DNA of 64,000 nucleotides from Phaeacidiphilus oryzae TH49. GTDB taxonomy: Bacteria > Actinomycetota > Actinomycetes > Streptomycetales > Streptomycetaceae. Position numbers and translations under genes: made by a program. The stretch lies in contig NZ_JQMQ01000005.1 in NCBI RefSeq assembly GCF_000744815.1, positions 318,055-382,054 of the forward strand, read 5' to 3'. The notes below the pieces were generated by a model. The model worked only from the letters and a program-made list of their open reading frames with translations, did not search any database and had not been told where the DNA came from. Numbering within the stretch: the stretch's first letter is position 1; the number at the start of each line of letters is the position of its first letter. Shown here piece after piece: positions 25,207-36,461 of this stretch.

Positions 25207-26202
25207 ATGAACTCACCTGGCACTGACCGACGTTGGCGGCGGGCGCTGGTCACCGGCGGCGCCGGGTTCCTCGGCTCCCACCTCTGCGAGCGGCTGCTGG
25301 ACGAGGGGACCGAGGTCGACTGCGCCGACAACCTCCTCTCCGGTTCGCGCTCCAACGTCGAGCATCTGGAGGACCGGGCCGGCTTCCGGTTCATCGCCTG
25401 CGACCTGGTCCGCGCGCACAGTGTGGAGGTCCTGGACGGCCGCTACGACCTGGTGCTCCATCTCGCCTGCCCGGCGTCGCCCGCCGACTATCTGGCCTAT
25501 CCGCTGGAGACCCTGGACGCGGGCAGCGCCGGCACCCGGCACGCCCTGCAGATCGCCGAGCGGGACGGCGCCCGCTTCCTGCTGACCTCCACCTCCGAGG
25601 TGTACGGCGACCCGCTGATGCACCCCCAGCGCGAGGACTACTGGGGGAACGTCAACCCGGTCGGCCCGCGCAGTGTCTACGACGAGTCCAAGCGCTTCTC
25701 CGAGGCGCTGAGCACGGCCTTCGCCCGGCGGCTCGGCACCAATGCCGGAATCGTGCGGCTCTTCAACACCTATGGACCGCGGATGCGCGCGGACGACGGC
25801 CGGGTCGTGCCGACCTTCATCCGCCAGGCCCTCAACGGGGAGCCGTTGACGGTGGCCGGGGACGGCACCCAGACCCGCTCGCTCTGCTATGTCGAGGACA
25901 CCCTGGACGGGATGCTCAAGGTCGCCGCGTCACGCTCGGTGCGGCCGGTCAACATCGGCGGCGGGGACGAGGCCACGGTGCTGGAGATCGCCCGCAAGGT
26001 GATCGAGCTGACCGGCTCGCAGTCCGAGACCCGCTTCGTGGAGCGCCCGGTGGACGACCCCGAGCGGCGCCGGCCGGACACCACCCTGGCCCACGAACTC
26101 CTCGGCTGGCAGCCGCAGGTGCCCTGGCTGGAGGGCCTCCGGCGGACCATCGACTACTTCCGCGACACCTCCCCGCAGCCGGTCTCCGCCCCGGCCGTCT
26201 GA
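25207..26202 (+). CDS. NAD-dependent sugar epimerase/dehydratase (UDP-glucuronate decarboxylase-like)
   Basis: A 331-residue extended SDR enzyme. ALVTGGAGFLGSHLCERLLD is the NAD-binding loop, LLTSTSEVYGDPLMHPQRED precedes the catalytic YDESK motif, and VRLFNTYGPRMRADDGRVVP follows. The CPASPADYLAYPLETL and EDYWGNVNP blocks are those of the UDP-glucuronate decarboxylase (UXS) group, so it likely makes UDP-xylose or a related NDP-sugar. It is the first gene of the glycan cluster and the carbamoyltransferase starts 33 bp later. It could instead be a 4-epimerase. Confidence 0.85.
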   Translation: MNSPGTDRRWRRALVTGGAGFLGSHLCERLLDEGTEVDCADNLLSGSRSNVEHLEDRAGFRFIACDLVRAHSVEVLDGRYDLVLHLACPASPADYLAYPLETLDAGSAGTRHALQIAERDGARFLLTSTSEVYGDPLMHPQREDYWGNVNPVGPRSVYDESKRFSEALSTAFARRLGTNAGIVRLFNTYGPRMRADDGRVVPTFIRQALNGEPLTVAGDGTQTRSLCYVEDTLDGMLKVAASRSVRPVNIGGGDEATVLEIARKVIELTGSQSETRFVERPVDDPERRRPDTTLAHELLGWQPQVPWLEGLRRTIDYFRDTSPQPVSAPAV

Positions 26203-27868
<1,666 letters not shown>

Positions 27869-27872
<4 letters not shown>

Positions 27873-28873
27873 GCGCCGACTACACCGTGGTGGTCCCGAC
27901 GCTGGGCCGGCCTTCCCTGCGGGACTGCCTGCGGTCGCTGGCCGAGACCAGCGGCCCCCGGCCGGACTCGGTCGTGGTGGTCGCCGATCTGCCGGACGCC
28001 TCCCCCGAGTCGCAGCCCGAGCTGCCCGCGCTGGACGGGGCCGGCCCGCTGGCCGGCCGGGTGCGGCTGCTGCGCAGCGGCGGCCGGGGCCCGGCCGCCG
28101 CCCGCAATCTGGGCGCCCGGTGGGCCGAGACGCCCTGGGTGGTCTTCCTGGACGACGACGTCCAGGTCACCGAGGACTGGGCCGAGCGGCTCGCCGAGGA
28201 CCTGGCCGGGGCGCCGTCGACGGTCGCCGGGGTCCAGGGCCGGCTGCTGGTGCCGCTGCCCGCGGACCGGCGGCCGACCGACTGGGAGCGCGGCACCGCC
28301 GGCCTGGAGGACGCCGCCTGGGCCACCGCGGACATGGCGTACCGCAGCCCGGCGCTGGCCGAGGTCGGCGGGTTCGACGAGCGCTTCCCCCGGGCCTTCC
28401 GGGAGGACGCCGATCTGGCGCTGCGGATCCTGGACGCCGGCTGGGAGCTGACCCGCGGCAAGCGGCGGACCCGGCACCCGGTCCGGCCGAGCGACCCGTG
28501 GGCCTCGCTGCGCGCCCAGCGCGGCAACGCGGACGACGCCCTGATGGTCCGGCTGCACGGACCGAACTGGTGGGACCGTGCCGAGGCGCCGCGCGGCCGG
28601 CTCCCCCGGCACTCCGCGATCGCGCTGTGCGGGCTGGCCGCCCCGGTGGCCGCGGCCCTCGGGCGGCGCCGCACCGCCACCGGGCTGGCGGCGGCCTGGG
28701 CACTCGGCACCGCCGAGTTCGCCTGGGCGCGGATAGCGCCCGGACCCCGCACCGCTCCGGAGGTGGCCGCGATGCTCGCGACCAGCCTGCTGATCCCGCC
28801 CGCCGCCACCGGCCACTGGCTGGCCGGCCGCTGGCGGCACCGGCGGGCCGAGCCCTGGCGGGGGGCGCGGTGA
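27869..28873 (+). CDS. Family 2 glycosyltransferase
   Basis: A 334-residue GT2 enzyme. YTVVVPTLGRPSLRDCLRSL opens the GT-A fold, VVFLDDDVQV is the DxD nucleotide-sugar/metal motif and FDERFPRAFREDADLALRIL supplies the ED acceptor motif. Two hydrophobic stretches at the C-terminus suggest membrane association. Its ATG overlaps the stop of the carbamoyltransferase (ATGA). Donor and acceptor sugars are unknown, but it lies in the heptose glycan operon. Confidence 0.9.
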
Positions 28874-29421
28874 CGGCGAGCCGGAACGCACCCGCAGGCC
28901 TCCCCCGGGCGGTCCTCTTCGACCGGGACGGCACGCTGATCGAGGACGTCCCCTACAACCCCGATCCGGCCCGGGTCCAGCCGGTCCCGGGCGCGGTCGA
29001 AGCCGTGCGCGAACTGCGGGCCGCCGGCCTGCGGACCGGCGCGGTGACCAACCAGTCCGGCATCGGCCGCGGCCTGCTGACGACCGATCAGGTCCGCCGG
29101 GTGAACGCCCGGGTGGACGAGCTCCTCGGCCCGCTGGACGTCTGGGAGGTCTGCCCGCACCGGCCCGAGCAGGGCTGCGACTGCCGCAAGCCGCGGCCCG
29201 GCATGGTGCTCTCCGCCGCACGCAGGCTCGGCATCGCGCCGGAGGACTGCGTGGTGATCGGCGACATCGGCGCTGACCTGGCCGCGGCCCGCGCGGCCGG
29301 TGCCCGCGGGGTCCTGGTGCCCACCCCGGCCACCCGGCCCGAGGAGTACGCCGGGGAGCAGGGGGTGGCCGCCGATCTGCTGCTCGCCGTGCGGCGGGTG
29401 CTCTCCGGGGGGTGGCCGTGA
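28870..29421 (+). CDS. gmhB: D-glycero-D-manno-heptose 1,7-bisphosphate 7-phosphatase
   Basis: A 183-residue HAD-family phosphatase. AVLFDRDGTLIEDVPYN has the nucleophile and acid/base Asp pair, and EVCPHRPEQGCDCRKPRPGM is the GmhB zinc-binding loop that separates it from histidinol-phosphatases. VVIGDIGADLAAARAAGARG carries the final Asp. It dephosphorylates heptose bisphosphate during nucleotide-activated heptose synthesis. The GTG start overlaps the previous stop (GTGA) and TGATG overlaps the next start. Companion genes gmhA and hldE lie downstream. Confidence 0.88.
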   Translation: MTASRNAPAGLPRAVLFDRDGTLIEDVPYNPDPARVQPVPGAVEAVRELRAAGLRTGAVTNQSGIGRGLLTTDQVRRVNARVDELLGPLDVWEVCPHRPEQGCDCRKPRPGMVLSAARRLGIAPEDCVVIGDIGADLAAARAAGARGVLVPTPATRPEEYAGEQGVAADLLLAVRRVLSGGWP

Positions 29422-30427
29422 TGAAGTCGCTGGTGGTCCGGCTGGACAGCTTCGGCGACGTACTCCTCTCCGGCCCCGCCGTGCGCGCGGTCGCCCGGGG
29501 GTCGGACCGGATGGCGATGCTCTGCGGGCCGCAGGGCGCGGATGCCGCGCGGCTGCTGCCCGGGGTGGACGACGTCCTGGTCTGGGCGGCGCCCTGGGAG
29601 GGCTTCGACCCGCCGAGCGTGGCCGATTCGGGTCTGTCCGCACTGATCGAGCGGATCGCCGCCGAGCGGTTCGACTGCGCGCTGATCCTCACCTCCTTCC
29701 ATCAGAGCCCGCTGCCCACCGCCCTGATGCTCCGTCAGGCCGGGATACCGCGGATCGCCGCCGACAGCAGGGACCATCCGGGCAGCCTGCTGGACGTACG
29801 CCACCGCCGGCTCCCCGGCCGGCACGAGGTCGAGGCCGCCCTCGACACCGCCGCGGCGATGGGCTTCCACCTGGAGCCCTGGGACGACGGGCGGCCGCGG
29901 GTACCGGTCTCCCGGGACACCGCCTCGCTCACCGGCCACGGCCCCTATCTGGTGGTCCACCCCGGCGCCCGGGCCCCGCCCGGGCCTGGCCGCCGGAGCG
30001 CTGCCGGGAGGCCGTGGCGGCCCTGGCCGAGGCCGGCCACCGGGTGGTGGTGACCGGGACCCCGGCCGAACGGGGGCTCACCCGCCTGGTGAGCGACGGG
30101 ATCGGGGTCGACCTCGGCGGCAGGACCGACGCCGCCTCGCTGGCCGGCGTGCTGCGGATGGCCGACGCCGCCGTCTGCGGCAACACCGGCCCGGCCCATC
30201 TGGCCGCCGCGGTGGGCACCCCCGTGGTCTCGCTCTTCTCCCCGGTCGTCCCGCTCGAGCGCTGGCGGCCCTACGGGGTCCCGCTGGTGGTCCTCGGCGA
30301 CCAGCGGGCGGAGTGCGCCGGCAGCAGGGCGCGCGAATGCCCGGTGGCCGGGCACCCCTGCCTCTCCGACGTCACCGCCGGCGATGTCGAGCGCGCGGTG
30401 CACAAACTGCTCCAGGAGGCCCGATGA
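29421..30427 (+). pseudogene. GT9 heptosyltransferase-like protein with apparent -1 frameshift
   Basis: Together two frames encode about 335 residues. The first begins MKSLVVRLDSFGDVLLSGPA, a classic GT9 ADP-heptose transferase N-terminus, and breaks near 29973-29978 after LVVHPGARAP. The second continues ARAWPPERCREAVAALAEAG and ends with the family motif CGNTGPAHLAAAVGTPVVSL. The lesion is one missing base within a G/C run. Each half is well conserved, arguing against old decay. If real, the product would end at 30053 without its donor-binding domain. Confidence 0.82.
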
Positions 30428-31370
30428 ACATCCTCGTCTGGCACGTCCACGGCTCCTGGCTGACCGCCTTCCTCCAGGGCCGGCACGACTTCCTCATCCC
30501 GGTGACCCCGGACCGCGGGCCGGACGGCCTGGGCCGGGCCCGCACCTGGACCTGGTCGGCCCGGGCCCGGGAGGTCCCCCCGACCGGCTGCGGGACGCCC
30601 CGATCGACCTGATGGTCCTGCAGCGGCCGCACGAAGTGGAGCTGGCCAGGCGCTGGACCGGCCGCCGCCCCGGGATCGACGTGCCGGCCGTCTATGTCGA
30701 GCACAACACCCCGGACCAGTCGCCGACCGGCACCCTCCATCCGCTGGCCGACCGCGCCGACGTCCCGATCGCCCACGTCACCCACTTCAACCGGCTGATG
30801 TGGGACAACGGCCGGGCCCCCAGCACCGTGGTGGAGCACGGCATCCCGGATCCCGGACCGCTGTGGACCGGCGAACTGCCGCGCGCCGCCGTGGTGGTGA
30901 ACGATCCCCTGCCGCGCGGCCGGGTGGTCGGCACCGACCTGCTGCCGGGCTTCGCCCGCACCGTGCCGCTGGACGTCTTCGGGATGCGCACCGCCGCGCT
31001 GGCCGATCGGGACCGCGTCACCGCGGCCGACCTGCCGCAGGCGGAGCTCCACCCCGCGATGGCCCGGCGACGGCTCTACCTCCACCCGGTGCGCTGGACC
31101 TCCCTCGGCCTCTCCCTGCTGGAGGCCATGCTGCTCGGGATGCCGGTGGTGGCGCTGGAGACCACCGCGGTACGCGAGGCGGTGCCGTCCGGCGCGGGCG
31201 TGGTGAGCAACCGGCCGGAGGCGCTGCGCTCCGGGATCCGGGTCCTCCTCGCCGACCGCGAGCGCGCCCGGGAGCTGGGGCAGCGGGCCCGTACCGCCGC
31301 CCTGGCCCGCTATCGGCTCTCCCGTTTCCTGAGCGACTGGGAACGGCTGATCAAGGAGGTCACGCGATGA
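30424..31370 (+). pseudogene. Glycosyltransferase (GT4-like) with apparent -1 frameshift
   Basis: About 315 residues across two frames. MNILVWHVHGSWLTAFLQGR begins at ATG 30424, overlapping the previous stop. The frame changes at a run of six C (30576-30581) and continues DRLRDAPIDLMVLQRPHEVE, VPAVYVEHNTPDQSPTGTLH and WTSLGLSLLEAMLLGMPVVA. One missing C restores the frame. The site C-CCC-CCG also fits a slippery heptamer, so programmed slippage is conceivable for this gene, but other lesions in the cluster lack such sites. The donor sugar is unknown. Confidence 0.8.
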
Positions 31371-32596
31371 GCGAAACCGGGTTGAGGATCGCCCTGGTGT
31401 CCGAGCACGCCAGCCCGCTGGCCGCGCTCGGCGGGCCGGACGCCGGCGGCCAGAACGTCTATATCGCCGCGCTCGCCCACCGACTGGCCGTCCGCGGCCA
31501 CCAGGTCGTGGTCTACACCCGCCGGGACGACCCGGCGATCCCCGACGAGGTGCCCTGCGAGCACGGCTACACCGTCTCGCACGTCCGGGCGGGACCGCCG
31601 CGCGCCCTGGTCAAGGACGAACTCCTGCCGCACATGCCGGAGTTCGGGGAGCGGCTGGGCGGGCTGTGGCGGGACGCCCCGCCCGACGTCGTCCACTCCC
31701 ACTACTGGATGTCCGGGCTGGCCGCCCTCCACGCCGCCGGGCCGTACGGCGTCCCGGTGGTGCACACCTACCATGCGCTGGGCTCCGTCAAGCGGCGCCA
31801 CCAGGGCTCCGCGGACACCAGCCCGGCCTCCCGCGTCCAGCTGGAGACCGCGCTCGGGCAGCGCTGCCGGCAGGTCCTGGCGACCTGCGCCGACGAGGTC
31901 GCGGAGCTGACCGAGCTGGGCGTCCCCGCCGACCGGGTGCGAGTGATCCCCTGCGGAGTGGACGCCGAGCACTTCTCCCCGCGGCCCACCCCGCGGCAGC
32001 ACACCGGCGGGCTCCTGGCGGTCGGCCGGATGGTGCCCCGGAAGGGCTTCGACCGGGCCGTCCGGGTACTGGCCCGGCTGCCCGGCGTCGAGCTGACCAT
32101 CGCCGGCGGACCGCCCGCCGCGGAGCTGCAGAACGACCCGGAGGCCGAGCGGCTGCGGAAGCTCGCGGCGGAACACGGGGTCGCGGACCGGGTGCGGCTG
32201 CTCGGCGCCGTACCCCACGAGGAGATGCCCGAACTGATGTCGCAGGCCGCCCTGGTGCTCTCCACCCCGGTCTACGAGCCCTTCGGGATCGTCCCCCTGG
32301 AGGCCATGGCCTGCGGCACCCCGGTGGTGGCGACCGCCGTCGGCGGGCAGCTGGACACCGTCGCCGACGGGGAGACCGGGCTGCTGCTCCCCCCGGAGAC
32401 CGGGGACGGCGAACTGGCCGACGCCGTCGGCGCGCTGCTGGCGGACCCGCGGCGGCTGGCCGAACTGGGCGCCGCCGGACGTGCCCGGGTCCTGGACCGC
32501 TTCACCTGGCAGCAGGTGGCCGCGCAGGTCGACCTGGCCTACCGCGAGGTGGCCCGGCAGCCTGCCGCATCGCATCCGGACGGAGGAATCCGATGA
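31367..32596 (+). CDS. GT4 family glycosyltransferase
   Basis: A 409-residue GT-B enzyme. LRIALVSEHASPLAALGGPD and AGGQNVYIAALAHRLAVRGH form the acceptor-side N-terminus, PPDVVHSHYWMSGLAALHAA follows, and STPVYEPFGIVPLEAMACGT carries the E-x7-E donor motif. It resembles sucrose-phosphate-synthase/MshA-like retaining transferases, but no phosphate-specific motif allows a substrate call. It overlaps the previous gene by 4 bp (ATGA) and the gmhA gene by 4 bp. Confidence 0.9.
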   Translation: MSETGLRIALVSEHASPLAALGGPDAGGQNVYIAALAHRLAVRGHQVVVYTRRDDPAIPDEVPCEHGYTVSHVRAGPPRALVKDELLPHMPEFGERLGGLWRDAPPDVVHSHYWMSGLAALHAAGPYGVPVVHTYHALGSVKRRHQGSADTSPASRVQLETALGQRCRQVLATCADEVAELTELGVPADRVRVIPCGVDAEHFSPRPTPRQHTGGLLAVGRMVPRKGFDRAVRVLARLPGVELTIAGGPPAAELQNDPEAERLRKLAAEHGVADRVRLLGAVPHEEMPELMSQAALVLSTPVYEPFGIVPLEAMACGTPVVATAVGGQLDTVADGETGLLLPPETGDGELADAVGALLADPRRLAELGAAGRARVLDRFTWQQVAAQVDLAYREVARQPAASHPDGGIR

Positions 32597-33168
32597 ACCC
32601 CACCGTGCACTCCCGGCACTGCGACGAACTGCTCGCCGCCCTCGCCGGGTTCCGCGCCGACTGCGGCACCGTCCAGCGCTGGGGCGGCGAGCTCGCCGGG
32701 CGGCTGTCCGGCGGGGGGCGGCTGCTCGCCGCCGGGAACGGGGGCAGTGCCGCCCAGGCGCAGCACCTCACCGCCGAACTCGTCGGCCGCTACCGCGAGG
32801 ACCGCCCGCCGTTCTCCGCCCTGGCCCTCCACGCCGACACCTCCTCCACCACGGCGATCGCCAACGACTACGGGGTGCAGGAGGTGTTCGCCCGGCAGGT
32901 GCTCGCCCACGGCCGGCAGGACGACGTACTGATACTCCTCTCCACCAGCGGCGCCAGTGCCAATCTCCTCTCCGCTGCCGGGGCGGCCCGGCGCTGCGGG
33001 ATGCGGGTCTGGTCGATGACCGGACGCGAGCCCAACCCGCTGGCCGCCACCGCCGACTCGGCGCTGTGCGTGGACGCGGAGAGCCCCGCGACCGTCCAGG
33101 AACTCCACCTGGTGGCGGTGCACATGCTCTGTGAGGCCTTCGACCACGCGGTCGACGGCTCCCCCTGA
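32593..33168 (+). CDS. gmhA: Sedoheptulose 7-phosphate isomerase
   Basis: A 191-residue SIS-domain protein. GRLLAAGNGGSAAQAQHLTA and LIGRY-like LVGRYREDRPPFSALALHAD are the GmhA active-site blocks; LSTSGASANLLSAAGAARRC completes the sugar-phosphate site and VQELHLVAVHMLCEAFD supplies the C-terminal His. It converts sedoheptulose 7-phosphate to D-glycero-D-manno-heptose 7-phosphate, the first step to nucleotide-activated heptose. GGAGGAATCCG precedes the ATG. It overlaps the upstream GT4 gene. Confidence 0.9.
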   Translation: MNPTVHSRHCDELLAALAGFRADCGTVQRWGGELAGRLSGGGRLLAAGNGGSAAQAQHLTAELVGRYREDRPPFSALALHADTSSTTAIANDYGVQEVFARQVLAHGRQDDVLILLSTSGASANLLSAAGAARRCGMRVWSMTGREPNPLAATADSALCVDAESPATVQELHLVAVHMLCEAFDHAVDGSP

Positions 33169-33235
33169 CCGGGACCCCTGACCGGGACGCGGAGAGGACC
33201 CGAGAAGCCCAGCCAAAGAAAGTCGAGGATCTGCC

Positions 33236-34598
33236 GTGCGCACTCCCCTGCTGGTCGTCGGTGACGCCCTGCTCGACATCGACCTCTGCGGCGCTGTGGA
33301 GCGCCTCGCCCCGGACGCCCCGGTACCCGTCGTGGACGGCCTGCAACGGCTGCCGCGCCCCGGCGGCGCGGCGCTGGCCGCCTGCCTGGCGGCGGCCGAC
33401 GGCCGCCGGGTCACCCTGGTGACCGCCCTCGGGACCGGAGCCTCCGCGGACACCCTGCGCCGGCTGCTGGCCGGCCGGGTCCGCCTGGTGGAGATCCCGC
33501 TCAAGGGCACGCTGTGCAGCAAGACCCGGGTGCTGTCCGGCGAGCATCCGCTGCTCAGGCTGGACGACGGGGACGGTCGCGCGGACGGCGCCGGCCCCGA
33601 GGCACTGGCCGAGATCGCCGAGGCCTCCGCGATCCTGGTCTCCGACTACGGCCGGGGCACCGCCGAGGTGCTGCGCGAACCGCTGGCCGAGGCGGCGGCC
33701 CGCCGTCCGATGGTGTGGGACCCGCATCCGCGCGGGGGGCCGCCGGTGGCCGGCACCCGGCTGGCCACCCCGTCCGCCGCGGAGGCGCTCCGCTTCGCCG
33801 ACGGCGACCACACCGACGAGGGCGACCTGGCCGGCGAGCTGGTCCGGCGCTGGCACGCGGCCTCGGTCGCGGTCACCCTCGGCGACCGCGGCGCGGTCCT
33901 GTCCTGCCGCGGGGAACCGCTGCTGGTGCCCGCGCCGACCCGGGCCACCGGCGACCCCTGCGCGGCCGGCGACCGGCTGGCCGCCACGGCCGCCGGGCTG
34001 CTCGCCGACGGTGCGCTGCCGGAGACCGCGGTACGCGGCGGGGTCGCCGCCGCCACCGACTTCGTGGTCCGGGGCGGCGCCCGCGCCTTCCAGCGCCAGG
34101 GCTCGGAGCCCGGGCTCGACCACCGGCCGGAGCAGCCGGCCAGCCCGTTCGAACTGGCCGCGGGCGTGCGGGCCGGAGGGGGAAGGTGGTCGCCGCCGGC
34201 GGCTGCTTCGACCTCCTCCACGCCGGCCACATCGCCCTGCTGGAGGCGGCCCGGCAGGCCGGGGACTGCCTGATCGTCTGCGTCAACTCGGACGAGTCGG
34301 TGCGCCGCCGCAAGGGCCCCGGGCGCCCGCTGGTCCCGGTCGGCGACCGGGCGCGGTGCTCTCCGCGCTCGGCTGCGTGGACGGGGTGGCGGTCTTCGAC
34401 GAGGACACCCCGGAGCAACTGCTCGGCAGCCTCCGCCCGGACATCTGGGTGAAGGGTTCGGACTACGGGGTGGCCGACCTCCCGGAGGCGGCGCTGCTGG
34501 AGAGCTTCGGCGGACGGGTGCTGCTGGTGCCCTATCTGGACGGCCGCTCCAGTTCCACCCTGGCGGAGCGGGCGGCCCGGGTCGGGAGCGGGTCATGA
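33236..34598 (+). pseudogene. hldE: HldE heptose kinase/adenylyltransferase, two apparent -1 frameshifts
   Basis: Three frames make one roughly 453-residue bifunctional protein. The kinase part (33236 to about 34180) is a PfkB fold: [40 protein letters not shown] and [20 protein letters not shown]. Near 34178-34183 (run of five G) the frame drops back into [20 protein letters not shown], the HxGH adenylyltransferase motif. A second drop at about 34353-34356 leads to [20 protein letters not shown]. Two single missing bases explain it. Intact HldE would phosphorylate heptose 7-phosphate and form ADP-heptose. Conserved residues on both sides of each break suggest an error or a very recent lesion. 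Confidence 0.83.
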
Positions 34599-34668
34599 CC
34601 GCGCCCTTCCCCGCCTCCGCCCCGCCGGCCGCCGCCGCCCCGCCGCCGGGGAGCGGCCGCGGCTGCTG

Positions 34669-35589
34669 GTGCTCCGCGCCCTCGGCCTGGGCGACCTGCT
34701 GACCGGGGTGCCGGCGCTGCGCGGACTGCGCAGGGCCTTCCCCGACTACGAGCTGGTGCTGGCCGCCCCCGAGCAGCTGCGGGAGGTGGCGGCCGAGATC
34801 GACGCGGTGGACTCGCTGCTGCCGGCCGACGCCCCGGACCGGGGCGTCCCCTCGCTGCTCCACTGGTCGAAGCCGGCGCCCGCGGTCGCCGTCGACCTCC
34901 ACGGGAACGGGCCCGAGAGCCGGCTGGCGCTGGCGGAACTGCGCCCCTGGCGGCTGCTGGCCTCCACGGACCCGCAGCTGACGGCGGATCCGCCGTGGCG
35001 GGCGGAGGACCACGAGCGGGTCCGCTGGTGCCGGCTGCTCGCCGCCTACCGGATCGCCGCCGACCCGGACGACGTCCGCCTTCCGCGGCCCGAGCGGTCG
35101 CCCGCGCCCGGCGCCGTGGTGGTGCATCCCGGGGCCAACGCGCCGGCCAGGCGGTGGCCGGTGGAGCGGTACGCCGAGGTGGTCCGGGGGCTGCTGGCCG
35201 CGCTCCCCGGGCGCCCGGTGGTGCTCAGCGGCGGCCCCGGGGAGGAGCCGCTGGTCCGCGAGCTGGCCGGGCTGCTGCCGCCGCTGCCGGTCTACTGCGG
35301 TCTGCCGTTCCGGGAGTTCGCCGGGCTGGTCGGGCAGGCCTCGCTGCTGATCGGCACGGACTCCGGACCGGCCCATCTGGCGGTCGCCTACGGCACCCCC
35401 TCGGTGACCCTCTTCGGCCCGGTCGCCCCGGAGATCTGGGGACCGCCGCCGAACGGCCCGCACCGGGTGGTCTACCACCCGGGCCCGCCCGGCGACGCCA
35501 ACGGCGCCGTACCGGACCCCTGCCTGCTGGACATCGGCGCGGACGAGGTGCTCAAGGAGGCGCTGAAGGCCGCCGAGGGCGCCCGGTGA
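34669..35589 (+). CDS. GT9 heptosyltransferase-like protein (5' end probably frameshifted)
   Basis: From GTG 34669 the protein reads MLRALGLGDLLTGVPALRGL and has VVHPGANAPARRWPVERYAE and LIGTDSGPAHLAVAYGTPSV, the ADP-heptose-transferase motifs. The conserved start RPRLLVLRALG begins upstream in this frame but has no ATG or GTG there. A coupled ATG at 34595 (ATGA overlap with hldE) is in the next frame and gives a short Pro/Ala tail. One missing base near 34640-34651 would join them. As given, the protein lacks its first beta-strand and may be inactive. Confidence 0.78.
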   Translation: MLRALGLGDLLTGVPALRGLRRAFPDYELVLAAPEQLREVAAEIDAVDSLLPADAPDRGVPSLLHWSKPAPAVAVDLHGNGPESRLALAELRPWRLLASTDPQLTADPPWRAEDHERVRWCRLLAAYRIAADPDDVRLPRPERSPAPGAVVVHPGANAPARRWPVERYAEVVRGLLAALPGRPVVLSGGPGEEPLVRELAGLLPPLPVYCGLPFREFAGLVGQASLLIGTDSGPAHLAVAYGTPSVTLFGPVAPEIWGPPPNGPHRVVYHPGPPGDANGAVPDPCLLDIGADEVLKEALKAAEGAR

Positions 35590-36461
35590 ACCCCGGCGCC
35601 GCGGCCACCGTCGCGGTGATCACCCGCAACCGCAGGGCCGAGTTGCTGCGCACCCTGGACCGGCTGACCGCGCTGCCGGAGCGGCCCGAGGTGATCGTCG
35701 TGGACAACGCCTCCAGCGACGGAACGGCCGAGGCGGTCCGCCGGCTCCACCCGCGGGTGCGGCTGCTCACCCCGGGCCGCAATCTGGGCGCGGCCGGCCG
35801 CAACCTCGCCGTCTGGCACGCCGCCACCCCGTTCGTCGGCTTCAGCGACGACGACTCCTGGTGGGCGCCCGGATCGCTGGCCAGGGCCTGCGCCGCGATG
35901 AACTCCTGCCCCACCCTCGGCCTGGTCGCGGCCCGCACCCTGGTCGGCCCGGACGAACGGGAGGACCCGCTCAGCACGGAACTCGCCGGGTCCCCGCTGA
36001 CCGGCGACGGCGCGGTGCCGGGCACGCCCGTCCTCGGCTTCCTGGCCTGCGCGAGCGTGGTGCGCCGGGAGGCCTTCCTGCGCTCCGGCGGATTCCATCC
36101 GCTGCTCTTCTTCGGCGCCGAGGAGACGCTGCTCGCCTACGATCTGGCCGCCGACGGCTGGGAGGTGCGCTACCTCCCCTCGGTGGTGGCCCACCACCAT
36201 CCGGCGGCCGGCGCCCGCGGCGGCCGGTCCGCGGTGCTGCTGCGCAATGCCGCGCTGACCGCCTGGCTGCGCCGCCCGGTGCCCACCGCGGCCGGCCGGA
36301 CCGCCCGACTGGCCTGGTCCGGGGTCCGCGGTGACGCGGCCTCGGTCGCCGCCCTCGGCGGGGTACTCCGCCGGCTGCCCGCGGCGCTCCTGGCCCGGCG
36401 GCGGCTTCCGGAGGCGGTGGAACGGTCGGCCCGGCGACTCGAGGAGGCAGAACCGGCATGA
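35586..36461 (+). CDS. Family 2 glycosyltransferase
   Basis: A 291-residue GT2 enzyme. TVAVITRNRRAELLRTLDRL, EVIVVDNASSDGTAEAVRRL, FVGFSDDDSWWAPGSLA (DDD metal motif) and FFGAEETLLAYDLAADGWEV (acceptor acid) are present. It starts at GTG overlapping the preceding stop. It is about half identical by eye to the next gene, so the two look like a tandem duplication of a GT2 gene with divergent function. Confidence 0.9.
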   Translation: MNPGAAATVAVITRNRRAELLRTLDRLTALPERPEVIVVDNASSDGTAEAVRRLHPRVRLLTPGRNLGAAGRNLAVWHAATPFVGFSDDDSWWAPGSLARACAAMNSCPTLGLVAARTLVGPDEREDPLSTELAGSPLTGDGAVPGTPVLGFLACASVVRREAFLRSGGFHPLLFFGAEETLLAYDLAADGWEVRYLPSVVAHHHPAAGARGGRSAVLLRNAALTAWLRRPVPTAAGRTARLAWSGVRGDAASVAALGGVLRRLPAALLARRRLPEAVERSARRLEEAEPA

